64,000 bases of DNA. It comes from Penium margaritaceum (taxonomy: Eukaryota > Streptophyta > Zygnematophyceae > Desmidiales > Peniaceae). Where the stretch lies: positions 57,874-121,873 of the forward strand of contig SZWC01001556.1 in the NCBI GenBank assembly GCA_023375785.1, written 5' to 3'. Below the pieces are notes generated by a model, which saw only the letters and a list, made by a program, of their open reading frames with translations, searched no databases and was not told the origin of the DNA. The translations under genes and the position numbers were made by a program. Below, in pieces: positions 45,234 to 55,348 of this stretch; within the stretch, counting starts at the first letter, position 1; every line of letters starts with the position of its first letter.

Positions 45234-48200
45234 TCAACCACCCTCAAGCATGGGGTGAAGCCCAACAGAACAAATGGCCAATAGGAACTTTCCGCGAGCT
45301 AGTGCCTTCGTCAAGAAATCAGCACGCTGCATATCGATGCAAACCCACATGATGGAGATCACGCGTCGCTCTACCAGATCACGAACGAAGTGATGCTCAA
45401 CCGCAATGTGCTTTGTGCGAGCATGAAAGACACCGGAGTTCTCCGCAATAGCGAGAGCACTCTGGTTGTCGCAACGCAGCACAATGGCAGGTACCGGTTG
45501 CCCAAGCTCAAGAAACAAGCGCTGCAGCCAAACTGCCTCAGCAGCCCCTGAGCAAAGCAACATACTCTGCCTCCGACGAACTACGTGCGATGCAGCGCTG
45601 CTTCCCGCTTTGCCAAGACAGAGCGGTACCACCGAGTAGAAACGTGTAGCCAGTACGGCTGCACCCATCTGGGCTCCAAGCCCAGTCGCTGTCGGTATAG
45701 CCGTCAGGGACCACCAAACACTGTCGACGAAAACAGAGTCTGAGGTACGGCGTGGAGACCACGTACCACACCACTCACATAACCGCATGGAGGGCTCGCG
45801 TACGTGGGACCTACGAGAACTAAGCAAGGAGGTTGACGGCGAACGCGATGTAAGGACGCGTGGTAGTGGCTAGGTACATCAGAGATCCGATGAGACGGAA
45901 ATACAAGGTCACGTCCACTGTCTCCCCCAGCTGTGTAGGGTCATCCACCTTCAGGGCATCCTGCCCATCGAGTGTGAGAGGTGTGGAAGCAAAGGGCACT
46001 GCACCAAGGAGATCGCTGAAGCGCTCCCCTAGGACTCGTGCGTATTGGGCCTGATGTCACAATAGTGTCCGATGTGTGCGATCTCTCACGATCTCCATAC
46101 CGAGAAACACCGATGCAGGATCGAGGTCCTTCATCCTGTAGGCAGTCTCCAGGACAGCCTTGGCCTCCTTCATGGCCTCCAGGGATGGAGACGCGATCAA
46201 AAGGTCATCGATATAGACCAGGATGGCGGTGAACCGCTCGGGTGTCGGTAGGATGAAAAGAGAGGGAACTAGCTCACTTTGTACGTATCCGGCACGAGTC
46301 AAAGTGCCGGTGATCTCCTCGTTCCAACACCGCGGAGACTGCTTGCGGCCGTACAAGGACTTGCGCAAGTGCCAGACCTTGTCACCCTCCTCAAAGCCCG
46401 GTGGCTGAGCCATGTAAATTTCCTCATCCAGAGAGCCATGGAGGAACACATTGTTCACATCCATCAGGTGCAGTTCCCAATCATGCTGAGCCACTACACC
46501 GAACAGAGCTCGAGCTGAGGTCATGCGACCGACAGGGGTAAAAGTGTCTGTGTAATCGACTCCCTCAATCTGAGAGTACCCCTTGATGACCAAGCGGGCC
46601 TTGTAGCACTCCAGTGAGCCATCCGGACGGTGGAGCCATCCAGCTTCACCTTCTTGCGAAAGACCCACTTAACCTGAATAGCCTTCCTCCTAGGAGGAAG
46701 GTCGACAAGCTCGTAGACTCTGTGCTCTTGGATAGCGCGAAGCTCATCCTCACAGGCAACACGCCAAGCGTCAGCATCCTCTGATGAGAGAGCCTCCCTC
46801 AGTGTGCCTGGGTCGAGCGCCATAGAGGGAGAACTCTGTGTGGCAAGTGCACACGCCTCAGTGCTGGGCCTGATGACCACGAGATCAGCTGCTGCGTCAC
46901 AGGCGATATGGAACTCGCGAGTAACGAGGTCGTGCCCTACCGGGCACGCTGGATGTACCTCTGTGAGCTCAGTGTGCACACTCAGGCCTAGGGCCTTTGT
47001 GCCGGGGTCACCACTCGCGATGCTGCGAGAGGAGCGCCTGGGTCCAGGGCCGGACGCTCGCTGAGCTCCGGAATCCAGTGGTCGAAGACGGCCACCGGGC
47101 TCACGGGAGTAACCTAAGGTCGAGGGACGCACCTCAGGCTCAGGGACAAGTGCAACAATAGCTGGTGAGGGCTAAGCCGAGGCAGCCGGAGATGCCGTGC
47201 AAGGAGATGCGTGTGTGGGGAACACAGGGCTGGGTGTGACAGCTGGAGCAGGCAAGACTGGACCTGACACTGAGGCAGGAGTACCAGCCGACGTAGGAAC
47301 GGGATTGGGCGAGGCTAGATCAGATACAGAAATAGGGGTGAACCGCACCGTGAAGGTTCCTCCATGGTGCGGTTCCAGCGCTCAGATACACCGTTCTGCT
47401 GGGAGGTAGCAGGAGCGGGGACCTGGTGAAAAATCCCGTGCTTGGCAAAGGAGTCCATCTTGCCAAGGAACTCACCGCCGCGATCCGAGCGGAAGGTATG
47501 TAGCCTGTGGCGGAACTGACGCTCAACCATCACTAGCCAGAGTCGAACCGCAAGGGCGGCGTCGCTCTTCTGACGCAGGCTGTAGACCCACCGCATCCGG
47601 GTAAAGTCATCAGTCAGAGTCAGAACATACCGGCCCCTCTCGGACAGAGACTTGATCGTGGAGAGGGCCAAGAAGGTCTGAGTGAACCAACTCGAGAGGT
47701 CGAAGTGCTCAGGAACGAGAGTCAAGGTAGGTGCACCGATGCATCTTCCCCTGAGCACAAAATGACAGTTAGTCTTGGGTGGCTTCTCAAAAGGAGCCAC
47801 GTTAAGACCGAGAGCGGACTGTGTCTGAATGAGCTTTGACACAATGACGAAGCCCACGTGACACAGACGGCGATGAAGCAACCTCTGGTATTCCGAAGAT
47901 AGAACTCCAGTGACAAAGACACAACCAGAGGAAGAGGAAGAGCAAGGGGAGGAGGGCCGAGCGATGCGATACAGATCATCAATAATTGAAGCACCCAGGA
48001 CAACACTACGGGTGTCAATAGCAGTCACAATCGCTCAGTCAGCGGCATGCTCCACAGAGAGACCCATCAAGGTGCAGGCACGCACAGAAAGCAAGCTGAG
48101 CTCAAGATCAGGCACAAACAACACGTCGGAAAGGTACAAGGGGCCAGACGAACCATCGAAGCATACAACCCCAATACCATGGACTGGCAAGGACTGACCA

Positions 48201-48730
48201 GACCCTGTACAAACGGAACAGACAGACGTGACAGGACCAAGAACAACAAAGTGACTACGACGGTACGTCATGTGATGGGTGGCACCAGAATCGAAGATCC
48301 AAGTGCCACCGGATTCACGGCTGGTGGACGTCACTGTGCAACGAGCAATGGAACACTCGGCATGAGACGGACGCTGAGCCGTCTCTGGGGAGGGGCGACG
48401 CACAACACAAAGATGAGACTCATGAATCCACTCGGTGCAATCAGGCCCATCATCATCACATGCAGACTGTGCTGCCCCACACGCGTCGTCACGAGCCACA
48501 AGAAGGGACAAACAAACAGTCTGTGAACCACCCGACGATGACAATACACTCGCACCTCCCTTAAAGCAGAGCGCGAGAAGGTGGCGAAGCTCGGCGATGG
48601 TGCGGTCGCGCGGGTCCGGATCGCTGTTGCTCGTCGGTGAGGAGGCAGGAAAAGCTGCAGTCGTGGCCGCCACGCGTCCGGAGGAGGATGCGGGTGACGT
48701 GCCAGATGTGGAATGGAGAGCATGAGCAGC
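45234..48730 (-). pseudogene. Element E pol with integrase C-terminal deletion
   Basis: Protease near 48270-48300: WIFDSGATHHMTYRRS, site intact. GAG-pre and integrase 47315-48028, with FRSDRGGEFLGKM and SERWNRTMEE. The sequence then jumps to linker sequence, losing the integrase C-terminal half; a GAACCGCACC / GGTGCGGTTC inverted repeat (47340-47376) sits at the junction. Linker and RT start 46521-47132, then RT 46057-46668 in another frame after a short duplication (GAGCCATCC twice near 46612-46640). Active site LVYIDDLLIAS near 46195. RNase H 45234-45827, with stops and frame changes (SSSEAEYVALL, CDNQSALAIAENSG, RTKHIAVEHHFVRDL). Confidence 0.85.
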
Positions 48731-50188
48731 CTAGAGCCCACGAGTGATCCGCGCCCAGTCAAGCGGCTGTTGGCACTCTGTGTAGCGATGGGCCCCTCCA
48801 CAGTTGTAGCAGTGCACACAACTTCCACTGCTACCACTGGATGACGACTGTTGCTGACCTGATCCACCCTTCCTATTCTTCTTCTTCCCCTTCACGGCTG
48901 CAGCAACGCCCTGTGTCTACGTGGGTGTAGACAGGGTCAAAGAGGAAGAGGAAGACAAGGAAGTGATGGAGGAGGAAGAGGGAGACTGCACGAGGGAAGA
49001 TGGTGGTGATGCAATGGCTGCTACAACGAGGGAAGTCTCTTGATGGGCTACGGCTGCCTCGCAGGCTGAGGTCACCTGAAGGAAAAGCTGATGCGCCCAA
49101 GAAAGCAGCTGCAGAGTGGCTAAGAAGGGCTCGAGGATAGCATCGCTGTACCGTGTGAAGATGTCAGTGTACTCAAGGCGAACTCCAAGCATAATCGTGC
49201 AAAGCGCCCACAACTGTGTGCCTCTTGAGGTCCCCAAGCGCGTGTAGATGCGCATGGCGCGTCACCAGCAATCCGCTACAGGCTCCGCAGGCCCCTCACG
49301 GAGTGAATGGAAAGCACGAATGTGTGATGCACGAGTGGCGTGCGTCTCTGCGGCCAGCAGGGATAAGGCTAGATCCCATCCTCCACGGGGATCGGCGCCG
49401 ATGCCTGTGCCGGCCTCGCCAAGGAAGGGGCAGAAGTCGACGATGGTCTCGCTTGGCATGGCATAGAAGAGTCCGCGCATGGCCTGGGCTGTTGTCAATA
49501 CCTTTGCTGGGTGTGTAGGCTGGTACGGGCTGTGGTAGTAAGGCCACACTCCCTCAGAAGTAGCCCACACTTGAAACAAGATCTCCAAGCAGTTGAAGCC
49601 ATCCTCACTGATGTACCGTGGAGGTGGTGCCTCAAAATCCTTGGGCTGCCACTCCGTGGGGAGAGCAACCACAGTCTGAGTAGGACGAGAGACGGGAAAG
49701 ACTCTTGGAAGAGGATGGTCACCGGGGTAGTCAGGTGACGATCGTATCAGGGAGAACGGAGGAGATTGGGTGCCTATCTGTAGCTGACGGAGGCGCTCCT
49801 GAAGAACTCAAATCTCCTGAGCCGGGGAATCATTTGTAATGCCTGGCATGAATGGCTCATCATCCAGGAGGTCAGGAGGTGGTGGGACAGGTCGAGCGCC
49901 TGTCACGGGTGCCTGAGCCGACTGTTGGGTAGAGACCGCGACCTCGGCAGCTCCCTCAGAAGCTCGCTTAGGAGTCATGGACTGAGCACACAGAAGCTTA
50001 GTCAGCGTGCGGATAGCATCATTCTGCTCTCTCTGGAGGCAACGCATCTCATCCTGCTGGTTTTGCAGGTCCTCAATGGCCTGCGAGCGTGGACTCAGTA
50101 CACCAGACGAAGAGGAGGAGGGGTCGCCTAGTCCCTTCTCCTTGTCGGACAGCCTCATGTCGCCGCTCAGTATGGGGCGACAGGTCAA
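48731..50188 (-). pseudogene. Element E gag, coiled-coil start and zinc knuckle
   Basis: Likely ATG at 50158 (MRLSDKEKGLGDPSS). A Gln/Glu/Leu-rich stretch (AIEDLQNQQDEMRCLQREQN) may form a coiled coil. The frame is broken near 49808. 49262-49672 gives PKDFEAPPPRYISEDGFNCL and IRAFHSLREGPAEPVADCW, then a TGA where element H has CGA. 48917-49255 continues to a TAG at 48917. A basic stretch KGKKKNRKGG and the knuckle CYNCGGAHRYTEC lead to a TAG at 48731-48733, after which the pol frame continues in the same phase. Confidence 0.85.
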
Positions 50189-50925
50189 TTCTATCGGATT
50201 TTGAAACCATCAGCGTTTCTCGAGGAGTTGAAACAATGGCAACTTTTGACTGTCCGGCCAAAACTTTGACGTCAGCACGACCTAATGACATCAGCAAGCA
50301 AAATTGCTGACGTTAGCTCGCCTCCCCTCCCTTTTTTTCCTTTCTTTCTCGTGAATCTTCACGAGCGTGTAGCCGCTCCGCGCCGGCTATGCGGAAGCTG
50401 CGCAGAAGCTACGCAGCAGCTTCCGCTCAGTTGCTATTGCAGCTGTGCTCTCAGCTACAGCAGCAGCTGTGTACCTACGTATGAAGCGGTGGCAGCAGCG
50501 AATGCGCTGCTGCTACTGTCGCTGCTGCTGCACGCTGTGGCTGCTGCTTGCTGCCACCGCCGCGCGCTGCTGCTGCTGCCACTGCTGCGCTGCTGCTACT
50601 GCTACTGCCGCTGCTTCCCTACAGTTGCCGCCACGGCTGCCGCTGCTGCTACTACGCTGCTGTTGGCGCCGCTACTGCTGCCGCCGCTGCTGCTGCTGCC
50701 ACTGCGGCTGTGGATGGCGACTGTGCTTACTGCAGCCCCCACGCACCGCTGTTGCTGTTGGCACGGTGGCAACAGCGCTGTTGCGATCTCACGTGGTGGG
50801 TAAGGGCTGCGTCGACGGCGACCGGCTGTCTCCGACAGGCCCCAAGGAATCTGCTCCAGCGGTGACTCTCATTGCTGCTGCTCTGCTGCGTCTCTGCTGC
50901 ACAGCTCAGTGAGAACTGTCTCACT
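50189..50925 (-). other. Element E 5' leader, triplet-rich
   Basis: TGACGTCA (50267-50274), TGACATCA (50286-50293) and TGACGTTA (50308-50315), then a hairpin at 50391-50426 and imperfect CTG/GCC triplets to about 50900. Alanine-, leucine- and cysteine-rich frames here are artefacts. Confidence 0.75.
50391..50426. repeat. Leader hairpin, element E
   Basis: GCGGAAGCTGC (50391-50401) pairs perfectly with GCAGCTTCCGC (50416-50426). The loop contains CAGAAGCTACGC, like the stem of the element B leader hairpin. Confidence 0.75.
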
Positions 50926-50937
50926 GCTCTGATACCA
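50926..50937 (-). other. Primer binding site, tRNA-iMet, element E
   Basis: Plus strand GCTCTGATACCA, i.e. TGGTATCAGAGC on the coding strand, touching the LTR with no gap. Confidence 0.95.
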
Positions 50938-51573
50938 TGAGAAAATGTGTGGAAGCTTCCTAGTAACACACCCGCTGACTAGGCGTCAGTGCCTGGTCAG
51001 ACGGTGACGACAGTCACAGGTCGTGCACACAACGGGAATGGTTTGGCTAGGAGACACAAGACAAAGTGTAAGAATGCTTCAAAAGCATATGCAAAGAGAG
51101 ATAACAAATGACATATCCAAGACATAAACACCTGCCGCGGCGCACGGCGGGTGTCGCACGCGGCAGTCCAAGAGCTGTCCTAAAACCGGCCCAAAACCGT
51201 TCTCTTGGCCGTAACTCTGTGTACACATGTCAGAATGCTACGCCGTCTGAACCTAGACGTGCAAGATCAAAAGACGGACGCTACGACTGGTCACATGCAT
51301 GCATCCATCACCAGACGGTGGACATACAATACAAAAACATGCAAATAAGGCTCATGGCCAGTCCGTCAAAAGACGCTTGCAAGCTGTAGAAAGGACAGCA
51401 TAGAGTCCCAGCAACATCTGGGGCTCTGGAGCGGTAGTCGGCCAGCTCCAAGCCGGTAGTCCGCCGCCATTCGTCGCACCGGTGTCACCAGGGCCCGCCT
51501 CAAGGATCTGCACGAGTATGGACACGGTCAAGTGGTCACAGTAAACTGTACGCGAACATCACAAATCACAACA
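50938..51573 (-). repeat. 5' LTR of element E (636 bp)
   Basis: Plus strand TGAGAAAATGTGTGG to CAAATCACAACA, followed by the AGCAT duplication. Confidence 0.95.
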
Positions 51574-51684
51574 AGCATCCTCGAAGCCACGGGAAGAGCT
51601 CTATTCTCAAGGAAAAGCAATTGCCCCTTCCATTCCTGATCTAGCGCATTGTCAAACCAATTACTTCAATAGATGAGTAGGCAT

Positions 51685-52507
51685 TGAGAAGATGCAAGGA
51701 AGCTTCCTAGCAGCACTCCCGTTGACCAGGCGTCAGTGCCTGATCATATGGTGACAACAATCACAAGTCGTGCACGCAACGGCAAGAGTTTGGCTAGGCG
51801 ACACAAGGCAAAGTGTCTAAATGCTTCAATAGCATTTGAATTGCAAACAATTTTTACGGCATGCAGGCCCATGCAAAAATGAACATGAGCTCTGTGTATG
51901 AGTGCGATGCAAGACGGCAAGAATTTGGCTAAGTCTGGAACTCTCAATATAAAGAACAAGGAGAAGTTACAAATGAGCCCCTAGCGGGCTTATACAGGGG
52001 CGCCGACAGCTAACCGCACCGGGCCCCGTCACCCCTGTTGAACCCAAATGAGTCAACAGGGAGAACACACTACATACACCACGAGAGCAACAAAGGTGGT
52101 CTCCTCAAGGCACCGGAACAGCTCTCCGAGTGCCCGGGTCTCGACCACCGAGAAAGTATGAGCAGTGCCAAAAAATCTCGGAATCAACTTCCAGACATCA
52201 CAGACGGCTTTCCGAACATCGGAAGCCCCACAACAGCCATCGGGTCTCCTCATCGCACCGGTACAATCAACCGGGTGCGCGGGTCTCAACCCACCGAGAA
52301 AACTCTCCTACCTCCTGACAAGCCCACATGGCTGCCGGAACGCATCGACCGCGTCTTGCCGGCGCTATCGTAGGTGCTGGAGAAGTCTCGGTGTAGTCCG
52401 GAGGCCCGTCGTGTCGTCACGCCCTCCTCTGCCATATATCCCGAATGTGGATATATTGGTAAACTAGCAGAGTCGGTCGTGACGGGTGGAAGCCACACAA
52501 ACCAACA
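51685..52507 (-). repeat. LTR-like block related to element E LTRs
   Basis: Begins TGAGAAGATGC and matches the E LTR for about 150 bp (CTAGCAGCACTCCCGTTGACC, GGCGTCAGTGCCTG, AAAGTGTCTAAATGCTTC), then diverges. Its right end ACAAACCAACA is followed by CTCCCCCTGGCTGACATAG, which reads on the minus strand as a purine tract before TGTTGG. This suggests a 3' LTR of a different family or a hybrid. The left flank resembles the left flank of the block at 54109, so both may be recombined tandem copies. Confidence 0.5.
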
Positions 52508-53211
52508 CTCCCCCTGGCTGACATAGCCGTCCACGCCAGAACGAATGAACGAAGGCATGGAACAACAATGTATGGCAAGCCATAACATGCATGAGTCAAC
52601 TCACACAGACATACACACACACACACACGCACACACACTCATCTGCTATCCATCTAGGGTCTCCCTNAGCAGTGTCGGTCGTGACGGGTGGAAGCCACAC
52701 AAACCAACACTCCCCCTGGCTGACATAGTCGTCCACGCCAGAACGAATGAACGAAGGCATGGAACAACAATGTATGGCAAGCCATAAGATGCATGAGTCA
52801 ACTCACACAAACACACACACACACACACACACACTCATCTGCTATCCATCTAGGGTCTCCCTCGACACTGGCACAGCCCACCAAGTGTCTGGGTCTCGAC
52901 CATGAGAGGAGGGATGCACACGTGTACAAACCAGTGTAATGCCCATCACACACATGGTCTCCTCGTGACACTGGCGGTACCAGGGCCCGGGTCTCGACCG
53001 CTACGAGCAATCCAACACAATAGTATCATTATCCGGACACAGGGTCAAGGGAGGATCTCCTCGTAACACGTCTGCAACGCATCACGTGTCTGGGTCTCGA
53101 CCAACAGCTCGCATGCACATGCCACACACAGTATAGCGACACACTAAGACACACGATCACATGGTCTCCTCGTGACACTGGTACAATGCACCAAGTTTCC
53201 GGGTCTCGACC
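52098..53211. repeat. Six copies of a ~50-bp interspersed repeat
   Basis: Units beginning GGTCTCCTC(GTGACACTGG) and ending GGGTCTCGACC occur at about 52098-52146, 52243-52292, 52854-52901, 52956-52999, 53053-53102 and 53163-53211. The last four are spaced about 100 bp with non-conserved spacers. On the minus strand a unit can read VETRALGxLxxCxEET. Confidence 0.75.
52466..52862. repeat. Duplicated 195-bp block across an N (probable assembly join)
   Basis: 52466-52666 and 52668-52862 are almost identical (AGCAG..GTCGGTCGTGACGGG through the CA-dinucleotide run to TAGGGTCTCCCT), separated by a single N at 52667. The first copy ends exactly where the second continues into new sequence, as expected from two overlapping contigs placed end to end. 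Confidence 0.8.
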
Positions 53212-54108
53212 AACAGTGTGCTACCATCTATATGTAGCTGTGCAGGTACGTAGCATGAGCGACATGCGGGATGCTGTAGATGCTCACAACAGAGCATGGA
53301 CCTCGCCATACATCTCCCATGGCGTCGCGTCAGGTCGAGGTCCACACAATACTCCCCCTGGGCAGATGAACCTGGCAGCAATGTCCTCGATCGAGATGCT
53401 GATGTCGTAGCTGAACAGATCCTAGGCGATGAGTCATGTGGTGTGTCCAACATGTAGAGATAGCTCCCCCTGTCACCTGCGAGTCGACTCCCTCCCTCAA
53501 AGACGAAGTGGTGTCTCCGGCTACGACTCCTCACGTGAATCTGCATCACCTTGGGTATACCGGTCCTCGCGTGACTGCCAAGGGTCCCAACTCACAGTCT
53601 CTCCTGCCTCCGCACTGCTGCGATGCATTTGTGTGCGCTCGAGGAACGAGAATGAGCGAGCAGCAGGCGTGCGTGGATGAAGTGGCGGAGCTGGCCTCCG
53701 ATACGGTATAGCACACCCTGAGACACAAGGGTATACTGCCAGAAGAGGAGAGCTGGAGCGACGAACCGGATCACCACTCGTGGATGAAGATGACGATGGG
53801 GCAGGTTAGTCGGGTGGATGAACGTGCGTGACGGCAGTAGTAGAAGGAGGAGCGATGATGGGGTCGACAAGAGCCAGGATGGCGGACGCCGAAGGCACGC
53901 TCACCTCTCCTATGACAGTGTCTCCAACGGACGTTATACTCGGAGCTCGTACAAGATCCTCCCCGGGTATAGGTGTGTAAGATGCTGCTGGCGGAAGGCT
54001 CCTGCCGGTGGCAATGATGCTGCCCTCCTCTGAGAATCGCTCACGCGCCCTTTCCGTTCGTGATTGAGCGGATCGTCGAACCAATTACTTCAGTAGATGA
54101 GTAGACAT
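53212..54108 (-). other. Unassigned region, possible gag-like frame
   Basis: 53806-54084 (minus) is open: MVRRSAQSRTERARERFSEE followed by Ser/Pro/Val-rich sequence. It lies next to the LTR-like end at 54109, in the place of a Gag N-terminus or leader. 53157-53549 is a second open stretch. No domain recognised. Confidence 0.35.
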
Positions 54109-54437
54109 TGAGAAGATGCGAGGAAGCTTCCTAGCAGCACTCCCGTTGACCAGGCGTCAGTGCCTGATCATACGGTGACGACAGTCACAAGTCGTGCACG
54201 TAACGGCAAGAGTTTGGATAGGCAACACAAGGCAAAGTGTCTGAATGCTTCAATAGCATTTGCAGAGAGTTTTAACAAATGACAGGTCCATGGCCTAAAC
54301 ACGTGCCGCGGCGCAGAGCAGGTGTCGCACGCGGTGGTCCAAGAGCTTTCCTTCAACCGGCCCAAAACCACTGTTTTTTCCATAACTCTGTTATCTGTTA
54401 TTTGTTTTGGCCATAACTCTGTTAACTCTGTTGGCAG
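54109..54437 (-). repeat. LTR fragment, interrupted by element D
   Basis: Begins TGAGAAGATGCGAGG and matches the inner part of the E LTR through CACGTGCCGCGGCGCAGAGC and CCGGCCCAAAACCACTG. It stops at the 3' LTR of element D. Its other part must lie beyond the window if D inserted here. Confidence 0.75.
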
Positions 54438-55242
54438 TGAGAAACTAGGTAGCAGGTTGGGGCAGCAGCGTTGTTGATGCAGCGTGCGGGCTTCCACGCT
54501 CGTTGCTTAAGTCAACTGCCCCCTCAGTCTGCTGCTCTAAAGTCTAAGTCTGGAAGCTCCTGGTTTTGTTACTCGGAAATGCGCGCGCCAGAGTTAGCGC
54601 CATAAAGCAGCTGAAAAATGATAATGACTGATTAGGAATGAAGAATGAGCATCAATGGGGGACACCTCCAAGTTCTAGCCCCCCCCTCAGCTCTGTAGAG
54701 CTTGTTACTCAGTTCATCAGCCAATCAGAAAATCGCTCAGTTCAGGCTGGCAGGTTTTCTCGGTGAGGCCTGCCAGGCAGCCGACAGCCCAAAACCCGGG
54801 CGTCGTCCGTTTTGCCTCAAAACTGGACCATACCATAATACCGGTCAGAATATGCTAGAAAAATAGTAGTGAGGAGTTATGGTAGCCTAAACCCAGATAG
54901 TGCCCACGACGGCTTATGCTGCCAAACAGGGCCATGCAACATGCAACTAGGACCCTAGGCAGTGCATGACGACGCAGGCATGACAGTACTCGCTGGGCGC
55001 ATGCAGACAGCGACTGCGGCGGCAGTGACTGCCGGCAGTGCGACCGCCGAGGAGGCCTGCCGATGGAGCTGAACACGTCGCCGGAGAGAGGAGGCTCCAG
55101 CGAACCGCAAGACGACCTCAGCGTGCGTCGGCTCCACCGGACGACACTCACTCGGCGTCGAGTCTTACCGTCAGTCATCTGCACGCCGATGTACACAAGC
55201 CGGGAGGACACAATAGAGCACAATGAGCACAAAAAACCAACA
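54438..55242 (-). repeat. 3' LTR of element D (805 bp)
   Basis: Plus strand TGAGAAACTAGGTAGCAGG to AAAAAACCAACA. Compared with the 5' LTR it lacks about 24 bp near 54843, and differs by roughly 6-7% over 510 shared bases by eye. Confidence 0.9.
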
Positions 55243-55261
55243 CTCCCCCATGACTCACAGG
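55243..55261 (-). other. Polypurine tract, element D
   Basis: Minus-strand TGTGAGTCATGGGGGAG directly before the LTR start TGTTGG. Confidence 0.8.
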
Positions 55262-55348
55262 CGCAGTGCACATGGGCGGGCAGAGACAGGTCAACACACG
55301 GACTCCCCCAGGACATGCAAAAGTGCAGGTAGAGACGAAGAAAGCAAG

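Larger units (their letters stand above)
44495..51573 (-). mobile_element. Ty1/copia element E, full length with target duplication
   Basis: 3' LTR 44495-45129, 5' LTR 50938-51573, internal region with polypurine tract, pol, gag, leader and an exact primer site. AGCAT occurs at 44490-44494 and at 51574-51578, a clear 5-bp target duplication, so both boundaries are certain. The two LTRs differ at roughly 8% of positions by eye, so the insertion is old. Confidence 0.95.

Noticed and set aside
52098-53211. CRISPR-like array of repeats and spacers
   Set aside because: Repeats are imperfect, spacing is irregular, there is no cas gene, and the setting is a eukaryotic transposon cluster.
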